Part shown: positions 52,277 to 58,663 of the stretch, piece by piece
Layout: each line of letters opens with the position of its first letter
Numbering within the stretch: position 1 is the first letter of the stretch
Assembly (NCBI GenBank): GCA_013286305.1
Contig: JABDFW010000003.1
Span: 30,287 to 94,286, forward strand
DNA length: 64,000 nucleotides
From: Bacteroidota bacterium
GTDB taxonomy: Bacteria > Bacteroidota > Bacteroidia > Chitinophagales > Chitinophagaceae
Direction of reading: 5' to 3'
Notes under the pieces: model-generated
Database searches by the model: none
What the model was told of the DNA's origin: nothing
The model's input: only the letters and a program-made list of their open reading frames with translations
Made by a program: the position numbers and the translations under genes

Positions 52277-52807
52277 TCATTTCGCTGCATTAAATTCTGA
52301 AAACCATGAAGAATATTTTACATAACTGTTTGCGATACGGTTAATTTCATCCCTGATCATGTCGGGAGATACCTCTTTTATTTTTTTAGCCGGTATGCCG
52401 GCATAAATACTTCCCGCTTCTACAACAGTGCCTTCCAGCACTACTGCGCCCGCCGCTATAATAGAATTTGTTTGCACTTCACACCGGTCCATTATAATAG
52501 AACCCATACCTATCAGTACATCATCATGTACCGTGCATCCATGCACTATAGCATTGTGTCCGATTGAAACATTATTGCCAATATTTGCAGGGTTTTTTAG
52601 GTAAGTACAATGTATAATAGCGCCATCCTGCACGTTTACTTTGTTGCCCATTTTAATATAGTGTACATCGCCCCTAACCACGGCATTAAACCATATGCTG
52701 CATTCGTCGCCCATTACCACGTCGCCCACTATGGTAGCGTTTTGGGCAATAAAACAATTTTTACCAAACTGCGGGGTTTTGCCCAAAAGAGGAAGTATGA
52801 TAGCCAT
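52277..52807 (-). CDS. Gamma carbonic anhydrase-family protein
   Basis: 176-residue left-handed beta-helix trimer protein of the gamma-CA (PaaY/YrdA/CaiE-like) family. Hexapeptide repeats run through the protein (IVGDVVMGDECSIWFNAVVRGDVHYIKMG). The three zinc His fit IIHCTYL, SIGHNAIVHG. Some members hydrate CO2; many have no proven activity. Closed by a short C-terminal helix (YVKYSSWFSEF). Divergent from the aminotransferase gene. Confidence 0.88.
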   Translation of the reverse strand: MAIILPLLGKTPQFGKNCFIAQNATIVGDVVMGDECSIWFNAVVRGDVHYIKMGNKVNVQDGAIIHCTYLKNPANIGNNVSIGHNAIVHGCTVHDDVLIGMGSIIMDRCEVQTNSIIAAGAVVLEGTVVEAGSIYAGIPAKKIKEVSPDMIRDEINRIANSYVKYSSWFSEFNAAK

Positions 52808-52908
52808 TCTGCGTTATTTATCATTAAAAATAGCCAGAATATTGCTAAGGCTGGTATCCTTTCGGGGATATATTGCGGGGTTACGGTAAAAACCTTACTT
52901 CGAATGTT

Positions 52909-52916
52909 TAAATTTG
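52909..52916 (+). promoter_or_regulatory. Promoter -7 box for the aminotransferase gene
   Basis: TAAATTTG fits TAnnTTTG; expected transcript start about 52922, a few bases before ATG 52929. The alternative ATG at 52944 would give a longer leader and is equally possible. Confidence 0.45.
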
Positions 52917-52928
52917 AATTTTTGAGTA

Positions 52929-54140
52929 ATGAAACCGGAAAAGATGCAGGGAATTTCAAACAGGCAGTTGTTTCTTAGCCACGTTGCCCAAACTTCGCCC
53001 GAACCCATCGGGCTGGAGATCATCAGGGCAGCGGGGATTTACCAGTATGATATTAATGGCAACGCATATCTTGATCTTATTTCCGGTTTCAGTGTGTGCA
53101 ATATCGGGCATAGCCACCCGGCAGTTGTGGAGGCTGTAAAAAAACAGGCCGAAGCGTATATGCACCTGATTGTGTATGGCGAATTTATAGAAACCCCGCA
53201 GGTAGCTTATGCTAAATTGCTGGTTGATAACTTGCCCGCCTCTTTAAATGCAGTATATTTTACAAACAGTGGCACCGAAGCAACGGAGGGTGCAATGAAA
53301 TTAGCAAAACGGGCTGCTAACCGTTCAAAGATCATTGCCTTTAACAAGGGGTATCATGGCAGTACCCAAGGGGCTTTAAGTTTAATGGGTGATGAATACT
53401 GGCGGAATGCTTTCAGGCCGTTGTTACCGGGCGTGCATCATTTTGATTATGGCAGTTGGGAAGCTGTTGATGCAATAGATGATAGAACTGCATGCATTAT
53501 TTTAGAAACAGTGCAGGCAGAAAGCGGTATAAATAAGCCGCCTGCAGGATGGTTAGAGGCGATAAGGCAAAAGTGCGATGAATGCGGGGCATTGATGATA
53601 TTGGATGAGATACAGGCAGGGTTTGGCAGAACAGGCTCGCTTTGGGCTTTTGAGCAATACGGAGTGGTACCGGATGTGCTTTTATTAGGCAAGGCGCTGG
53701 GAGGAGGGATGCCGCTTGGGGCTTTTATTGCAAACCATAGTTTGATGAATTTGTTGACACACGATCCTGTGCTGGGGCATATTACCACCTTTGGAGGCCA
53801 CCCGGTTAGCTGTGCTGCCGGTAAGGCGGCATTGGAGGTTTTATTAGAGGGAAATTATATAGCAAGTGTGAAGGCTAAAGAAGAAATAATTACACGCCAC
53901 CTGCAACACCCCGGGATTAAAAAGCTAAGAACTGCAGGCTTATGGGCATCCCTTGAATTTGAAGATATTGAAACGAATAAAAAAATAATACACAGGTGTA
54001 TTGAAAAAGGATTGATAACGGATTGGTTTTTGTTTGCGCCCGAATGTATGCGTATTGGGCCGCCGCTGATAATTAGCGAGGAGGAATTGGTGGAGGCTTG
54101 TGAGAGCGTGGTTGAGGTGGTAGAGGAGATTGCCAGTTAA
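52929..54140 (+). CDS. Class III (aspartate aminotransferase-family) PLP aminotransferase
   Basis: 403 residues in the acetylornithine/4-aminobutyrate transaminase group. YQYDINGNAYLDLISGFSVCNIGHSHP at the N-terminus, YFTNSGTEATEGAMKLA (PLP phosphate site), FNKGYHGST, LILDEIQAGFGRTG with the PLP Asp, and LLLGKALGGGMPLG with the Schiff-base Lys. HITTFGGHPVSCAAG follows. Specific amine donor not clear from sequence; no arginine-biosynthesis genes are nearby. Confidence 0.88.
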   Translation: MKPEKMQGISNRQLFLSHVAQTSPEPIGLEIIRAAGIYQYDINGNAYLDLISGFSVCNIGHSHPAVVEAVKKQAEAYMHLIVYGEFIETPQVAYAKLLVDNLPASLNAVYFTNSGTEATEGAMKLAKRAANRSKIIAFNKGYHGSTQGALSLMGDEYWRNAFRPLLPGVHHFDYGSWEAVDAIDDRTACIILETVQAESGINKPPAGWLEAIRQKCDECGALMILDEIQAGFGRTGSLWAFEQYGVVPDVLLLGKALGGGMPLGAFIANHSLMNLLTHDPVLGHITTFGGHPVSCAAGKAALEVLLEGNYIASVKAKEEIITRHLQHPGIKKLRTAGLWASLEFEDIETNKKIIHRCIEKGLITDWFLFAPECMRIGPPLIISEEELVEACESVVEVVEEIAS

Positions 54141-54181
54141 AATATATAATTCAAAAACATAGTTGCACTTATAATCGATTC

Positions 54182-54769
54182 TTAACCCAATCCCGGCACC
54201 AGCATCGGCACTTTTTTGATATAGCTTTTATACTCATCACCAAATTCCTTTACCAGTTTCCGTTCTTCAAAATATACTCCGACCCTTGTGTATAAAGTAA
54301 TGCAGATAGATGAAATGAGATTACTTAACGATGGCTTCCAAACGAAAAAGCACCATACAAAAAGCAGGGTGCCAAAATATAAAGGATGCCTTACATATTT
54401 GCGCAACCCTGTTAGCTCAAGCTGCTGGTTTTGCACCGGATAACTTTTGATAAAAACATTGATGCCGCTTAAATCAAGAAAATATTTTTTTATAGAAATT
54501 GCTATTACAATAATAGCCGGAATGGAAAGAATAATGGCTGCAGTTTTCTCTGCAACAGAATTATTCCATAATAAAATAGTGTTGATAGAGAAATGATACC
54601 ATAAAACCGCAATTAAACTTATGGTCGCAAAAAATGAATAAATGATGCGGTAAAAACGATAGCCGCTTTTCATCCTTGAGTGTACTAATTGTTTAAACCT
54701 GCCGCCTGCAAGTAAACTGTGCAGCAAACCAAAAAGCAGCCATGCAACTATTAAACCGATGTATTTCAT
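54182..54769 (-). CDS. Membrane isoprenylcysteine/phospholipid methyltransferase-like protein
   Basis: 195 residues, five or six hydrophobic segments. The C-terminal part has the ICMT/PEMT signature: LTGLRKYVRHPLYFGTLLFVW, then YFEERKLVKEFGDEYKSYIKKVP, residues that bind S-adenosylmethionine in that superfamily. Bacterial members methylate unknown lipids or proteins. NnrU-like proteins share this pattern too. 26 bases downstream of the nitronate-monooxygenase-like gene, probably co-transcribed. Confidence 0.8.
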   Translation of the reverse strand: MKYIGLIVAWLLFGLLHSLLAGGRFKQLVHSRMKSGYRFYRIIYSFFATISLIAVLWYHFSINTILLWNNSVAEKTAAIILSIPAIIVIAISIKKYFLDLSGINVFIKSYPVQNQQLELTGLRKYVRHPLYFGTLLFVWCFFVWKPSLSNLISSICITLYTRVGVYFEERKLVKEFGDEYKSYIKKVPMLVPGLG

Positions 54770-54795
54770 AGTAAAGTAAAAGTAAAATAATGTTT

Positions 54796-55752
54796 TTACT
54801 TTTTAGGTAAAGGGTTTTGTAAAGCATCCTTAAATTCATTCCATACCTCGCTTACAATTGTGGCTGCCGGCTGTATATTTTTTATTAAATAGGCTGATTG
54901 GCCAATTTCCAATTCACCTTCTCCAAGTTCCCCTTCGAACATGCCTTTTTTAGCCCTGCCCCTTCCCAGCAATTGTTTTAATTCTTCTTCTGTGGCGCCA
55001 CGCATTTCCGCTGCTTTTATTTCTTCAAAAAAATTATTTTTTAACAACCGTACAGGCATTATTTTTTTCATGCTTAACATGGTATCGCCCTCAACCGAGT
55101 GCACTACCGCTTCTTTAAAATTATGATGGGATGATGCTTCTTCACTGCATACAAAGCGGCTGCCCATTTGCACGCCTTCCGCGCCCAATACCATAGTTGC
55201 CAGCATTTGCCTGCCAGTAGCAATACCACCCGCCGCAATAACAGGGATTTTTACCGCTTCGCATACTGCCGGAACCAAAACCAGCGTGGTGGTTTCTTCC
55301 CTTCCGTTATGGCCGCCTGCTTCAAAGCCTTCTGCAACCACCGCATCGCAGCCCGCTTCTTCCGCCTTCTTTGCAAACCTGCTGCTGCTTACCACATGCA
55401 CAACAGTTATGCCTTTTTCTTTAAGTAAAGGGGTGAATGCTTTAGGATTGCCTGCAGAAGTAAAAACAACCTTTACCTCTTCTTCAATAATCACCTGCAT
55501 GTGCTTTTCCACGTCAGCATACATTAATGGAATATTCACGCCAAAAGGCTTATTTGTAGCTGCCCTGCATTTTTGAATATGATGGCGCAACACATCGGGG
55601 TACATGCTGCCGCTGCCAATTAAACCAAGTGCGCCGGCATTGCTTACCGCGCTGGCAAGCCGCCAACCGCTTGCCCACACCATGCCTGCCTGAATGATGG
55701 GATACTGTATATTAAAAAGTTGTGTGGTGCGGTTTGAAGAAGTTATGTTCAT
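54796..55752 (-). CDS. Nitronate monooxygenase-like FMN protein
   Basis: 318 residues from ATG 55752; the tracked start lies in a CATGAAC-type repeat and is not homologous. TIM-barrel NPD fold: YPIIQAGMVWASGWRLASAVSNAGALGLIGSGSM, VVAEGFEAGGHNG with the catalytic His, IPVIAAGGIATGRQM and GAEGVQMGSRFVCSEE for FMN phosphate. Such proteins are nitronate monooxygenases or FabK-like enoyl-ACP reductases; the AGGHNG motif is shared by both. An acidic stretch (MFEGELGEGELEIGQ) near the C-terminus. Confidence 0.87.
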   Translation of the reverse strand: MNITSSNRTTQLFNIQYPIIQAGMVWASGWRLASAVSNAGALGLIGSGSMYPDVLRHHIQKCRAATNKPFGVNIPLMYADVEKHMQVIIEEEVKVVFTSAGNPKAFTPLLKEKGITVVHVVSSSRFAKKAEEAGCDAVVAEGFEAGGHNGREETTTLVLVPAVCEAVKIPVIAAGGIATGRQMLATMVLGAEGVQMGSRFVCSEEASSHHNFKEAVVHSVEGDTMLSMKKIMPVRLLKNNFFEEIKAAEMRGATEEELKQLLGRGRAKKGMFEGELGEGELEIGQSAYLIKNIQPAATIVSEVWNEFKDALQNPLPKK

Positions 55753-55882
55753 GGTTAATAGTTCATGGTTCATAGCGGGAGAGATACCGTGAAATTATGA
55801 ACGATAGGAATAAAAGGAGAGAATATTTATAACGAGTTGCTTGACCCGTTAAAATGTATTTAAAATAGATACATAATTTATC
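55753..55882. other. Intergenic stretch with CATGGTT/CATAG repeat
   Basis: GTTCATGGTTAATAGTTCAT and CATGGTTCATAG at 55747-55776 are a short repeat similar in style to that at 27750. Otherwise AT-rich. Confidence 0.4.
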
Positions 55883-56875
55883 CTATCCAAAATCAATCTC
55901 TGTATTATCACCAATATTTAAACTGCGGCTAAGGCCCTTTACGCTGGCGTCACTGCCGATAAGCGAATTATCAATAACCACTTCAAACAAGTTGGTATAG
56001 CTGCCTATAATGCTGTCGCGCACTATAGAATATTGAATATTTGTATTGGCGCCAATTGCCACATGCGGGCCAATTATTGCATTCTTTAATGTGCACCCTG
56101 CGCCAATACTAACAGGCGGAACAATAATAGAATTTTCTGATTGAAGGCTGGGATGTATCTCGCCGCCTATCTTTTTTAAAAGCGTAGCATTGCTCTCAAG
56201 TAAAGTTTCTTTTTTACCGCAATCGTACCAGTGTTTTACCCTGAACGATTTGAATTTGGCACCACGTTTTATCATACAGTCGAGCGCGTCTGTAAGGTTG
56301 TATTCTCCGTGGCTTTTAATATTTTGCGCAAATAAATGATGCAGGCATTCGTATAAAAAATTGGTTTCTTTTATTTTATACAGGCCTACCAATGCCATAT
56401 TGCTTTTGGGGATGGAAGGCTTTTCAACCAGGTGCTCAATAAAGCCTTCACTGTCAATTACGGCTACGCCAAAATTCCTGGGGTCGTCCACTTTTTTTAT
56501 ACCCAGCATGCTGTAAGGGCTGTCAATCACTTCAAGTACATCATATTCGCAAATGGTATCGCCCAAAACAACAAATACTTCATCTTCTCCAACAATATTT
56601 TTTGTTAGTTCAATGGCATGGCCTGTTCCCTGCCGCTCTGTTTGATTAACAAAATGGCAGGTAAGGTGCGGGTAGGTTTGTTTTACATACTCCTGTATTT
56701 TTTCGCCGAGATAGCCTACAATAAAAATAAATTCAGAAATGCCGGCACTGTGTAACTGGTCAACAATAAAACTGAGAATAGTTTTACCTGCAATGGGAAT
56801 TAATGCTTTGGGCTGGGTATAAGTATGCGGCCTTAACTTTGCCCCGGCGCCTGCTACAGGAATAATAGCTTTCAT
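55883..56875 (-). CDS. Sugar-phosphate nucleotidyltransferase with beta-helix tail
   Basis: 330 residues. Start moved from 56929 to ATG 56875, where the conserved KAIIPVAGAGAKLRPHTYTQPKALIPIAGK begins (nucleotide loop, with the TQPKAL lysine). VFVVLGDTICEYD carries the metal Asp, followed by FIEHLVEKPSIP and GEYNLTDALDCMI. The C-terminal third (about 230-330) is a left-handed beta-helix with hexapeptide repeats (IGAGCTLKNAIIGPHVAIGANTNIQYSIV). Acts as an NDP-sugar pyrophosphorylase (glucose- or mannose-1-phosphate); which one is not decided. The helix may also carry acyltransferase-like trimerisation. Confidence 0.87.
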   Translation of the reverse strand: MKAIIPVAGAGAKLRPHTYTQPKALIPIAGKTILSFIVDQLHSAGISEFIFIVGYLGEKIQEYVKQTYPHLTCHFVNQTERQGTGHAIELTKNIVGEDEVFVVLGDTICEYDVLEVIDSPYSMLGIKKVDDPRNFGVAVIDSEGFIEHLVEKPSIPKSNMALVGLYKIKETNFLYECLHHLFAQNIKSHGEYNLTDALDCMIKRGAKFKSFRVKHWYDCGKKETLLESNATLLKKIGGEIHPSLQSENSIIVPPVSIGAGCTLKNAIIGPHVAIGANTNIQYSIVRDSIIGSYTNLFEVVIDNSLIGSDASVKGLSRSLNIGDNTEIDFG

Positions 56876-56976
56876 TTGGAGGTTCTTTTTTTCATTGGCC
56901 TGTTGGTTAGTGTCAATTCTACACTTCAATGAGGTGGCGAAAATAGGGAAATACCTTGCAATTTAGTATTAAGAGA

Positions 56977-57077
56977 TATTAAACATCATATTTATTTTTT
57001 AGATATACAAGAAGAGTTTTAACTAATGCAGCAAATGCAATACCAAAATGAATGAATAGAATAGATGATGTTTAATA
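56977..57077. repeat. 13-bp inverted repeat TATTAAACATCAT
   Basis: TATTAAACATCAT and ATGATGTTTAATA flank about 75 AT-rich bases between the nucleotidyltransferase promoter and the tRNA locus. Purpose unknown. Confidence 0.45.
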
Positions 57078-57130
57078 ATAATGTGTGCGCGGTTTTTGAG
57101 ATTTGCAGCTAAACGTAAAATATGGACAAG

Positions 57131-57162
57131 TTTAAAATAAAAAAAGCTCATATAATGAGCTT
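57131..57162 (-). terminator. Terminator after the tRNA-Ala remnant
   Basis: Minus strand AAGCTCAT-TAT-ATGAGCTT followed by TTTTTATTTT. Same design as the terminator after the intact tRNA (AAGCTCAC...GTGAGCTT) with one compensatory base pair change, so tRNA 3' part and terminator were duplicated together. Confidence 0.8.
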
Positions 57163-57222
57163 AGTGGAGAATACCGGATTCGAACCGGTGGCCTTCCCGC
57201 AAATACTTGCGGGACGCTCTAT
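57157..57222 (-). pseudogene. tRNA-Ala 3' fragment with hairpin in place of anticodon arm
   Basis: Bases 57157-57193 are identical to 57484-57520, the T-arm, variable loop and acceptor 3' strand of the intact tRNA-Ala plus seven bases beyond. Reading the minus strand, these are preceded by TAGAGCG (D-stem 3' side) and the hairpin TCCCGCAAGTATTTGCGGGA, which replaces the anticodon arm. There is no 5' half, so it cannot be a tRNA. The GIY-YIG stop codon (TAG, 57219-57221) is the TAG of this fragment. Confidence 0.85.
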
Positions 57223-57464
57223 ACTTTTCTGAGTAATGCCTCGATATATTTTCTGCTTTTCTTCTTCTTTATTTCCTGTTCTCGATTGAGAGCCTCAAGC
57301 CGGTTTGTAAACACTTCCGTATATTTTAGTTCCCAGTCATTCGCTTTTTTAGTTGATTTTGAACCTGAATTTTTGTGCCGATAAAGCCTGTCTATCAAAT
57401 TTGATGTTTGACCAATGTAGTGTTGATCTAATGCAGAAGAATATATTATGTAAACATAGAACAT
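57219..57464 (-). CDS. GIY-YIG nuclease domain protein in the tRNA locus
   Basis: 81 residues from ATG 57464: FYVYIIYSSALDQHYIGQTSNLIDRLYRHK contains the GIY and YIG elements (as YII and YIG) plus the conserved Arg, followed by KWE-like NDWELKYTEVF and an Asn/Glu helix NRLEALNREQEIKKKK with the metal Glu. This is the short stand-alone GIY-YIG type (UPF0213-like) common in Bacteroidota. It starts 27 bases after an intact tRNA-Ala, beyond that tRNA's terminator, and ends inside a duplicated tRNA 3' fragment. The ORF track extends it into the tRNA, which is an artefact. Target unknown; mobility or repeat processing is plausible. Confidence 0.88.
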   Translation of the reverse strand: MFYVYIIYSSALDQHYIGQTSNLIDRLYRHKNSGSKSTKKANDWELKYTEVFTNRLEALNREQEIKKKKSRKYIEALLRKV

Positions 57465-57466
57465 CC

Positions 57467-57489
57467 TAAAAAGCTCACTTTGTGAGCTT
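57467..57489 (-). terminator. Terminator after the intact tRNA-Ala
   Basis: Minus strand stem AAGCTCAC / GTGAGCTT with AAA loop, followed by TTTTT, between the tRNA 3' end and the GIY-YIG start. The nuclease gene would need read-through or its own start. Confidence 0.75.
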
Positions 57490-57491
57490 AG

Positions 57492-57565
<74 letters not shown>

Positions 57566-58098
57566 ATTATAAAACTGAACCTGTACCAGTTGCCTTCCCG
57601 AATGCTTATCGGGACGCTCTAGCCAACTGAGCTAATCCCCCATTATAAAACTGAACCTGTACCAGTTGCCTTCCCGAATGCTTATCGGGACGCTCTAGCC
57701 AACTGAGCTAATCCCCCATTATAAAACTGAACCTGTACCAGTTGCCTTCCCGAATGCTTATCGGGACGCTCTAGCCAACTGAGCTAATCCCCCATTATAA
57801 AACTGAACCTGTACCAGTTGCCTTCCCGAATGCTTATCGGGACGCTCTAGCCAACTGAGCTAATCCCCCATTATAAAACTGAACCTGTACCAGTTGCCTT
57901 CCCGAATGCTTATCGGGACGCTCTAGCCAACTGAGCTAATCCCCCATTATAAAACTGAACCTGTACCAGTTGCTTTCCCGAATCCTTATCGGGACGCTCT
58001 AGCCAATTGAGCTAATCCCCCATTATAAAACTGAACCTGTACCAGTTGCTTTCCCGAATGCTTATCGGGACGCTCTAGCCAACTGAATTAATTCCCCC
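57566..58098 (-). repeat. Seven-unit 76-bp tandem array of tRNA-Ala-derived units
   Basis: Unit ends (minus-strand base 1) at 57641, 57717, 57793, 57869, 57945, 58021 and 58098, spaced 76 bases (last one 77). Each unit, on the minus strand: GGGGGATTAGCTCAGTTGGC and TAGAGCG identical to the tRNA-Ala 5' half, the hairpin TCCCGATAAGCATTCGGGA in place of the anticodon arm, AGGCA, a T-arm-like ACTGG TACAGGT TCAGT and TTTATAAT instead of the acceptor 3' strand. Units 1-5 (nearest the tRNA) look identical; unit 6 has three changes and unit 7 is degenerate at its start. None can form a full acceptor stem. Confidence 0.93.
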
Positions 58099-58108
58099 AG
58101 GCGGGGTG

Positions 58109-58138
58109 CAAAAATAGGGTGCTGAAAGGTCTCACCAA
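58109..58138 (-). promoter_or_regulatory. Promoter TTG-N19-TATTTTTG for the tRNA array
   Basis: Minus strand TTG (complement of 58136-58138), 19 bases, then TATTTTTG (complement of 58109-58116). Full match to the Bacteroidota consensus. Predicted transcript start about 58102, four bases before the first unit of the array, so array and tRNA would be one precursor. Confidence 0.78.
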
Positions 58139-58176
58139 AATTTCATCTAAAAATAAATTCCATTCCATTACTTCTC

Positions 58177-58557
58177 TCAGCTAAACAAGTGCTTTACTGC
58201 TAAAAATACCCAAACAAGCAATAAGATCATAATACCGGCAATAACTGCTGCTATTATTTTAAGCTTGCGGGCATGCTTCGCGGCATTTATCATACTGTCG
58301 GCTTTTACCAGTGGTGGCAGCAGCCAAACTGAAACCTGTAACAATAACGGAACAATAACCAGGTCGTCAAGGTAACCGGCAACAGGAATGACATCGGGGA
58401 TAAGGTCTATTGGGCTAAGCAGGTACAATAATGAAAGTATTGCGGGCAGCTTCGCATAAAAAGGAGTACGCTTATCCCGCAGGGCATAATAAAGTATCAG
58501 TATCTCCGGTTTAAATACGCGTCTTGCCTTAGGGATTTTTACTGCTTTAATGTTCAT
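58177..58557 (-). CDS. DUF1232 / YkvA-family membrane protein
   Basis: 126 residues. DUF1232 core: TPFYAKLPAILSLLYLLSPIDLIPDVIPVAGYLDDLVIVPLLLQ (about 30-75), with further hydrophobic segments at about 100-120. The family is widespread and uncharacterised. Read away from GH2 and towards the tRNA array; ends 35 bases before the array promoter. Confidence 0.87.
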   Translation of the reverse strand: MNIKAVKIPKARRVFKPEILILYYALRDKRTPFYAKLPAILSLLYLLSPIDLIPDVIPVAGYLDDLVIVPLLLQVSVWLLPPLVKADSMINAAKHARKLKIIAAVIAGIMILLLVWVFLAVKHLFS

Positions 58558-58663
58558 GCTTATATAACTCCAAAAAGAATACCTTATTTTATTAGCGGCT
58601 TATATTTTACTTCCTTCTGCTTACTTTTATAAATAGTTTTATTCCCCGTAACACCAATACTGC

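Noticed and set aside
57566-58098. CRISPR array (regular 76-bp spacing of repeats)
   Set aside because: There are no variable spacers between repeats; the whole 76-bp unit repeats and is derived from the neighbouring tRNA. No cas genes nearby.
57566-58098. Seven functional tRNA genes
   Set aside because: The units lack an acceptor 3' strand that pairs with GGGGGAT, and the anticodon-arm loop TAAGCAT has no U at position 33. Only 57492-57565 folds as a full tRNA.
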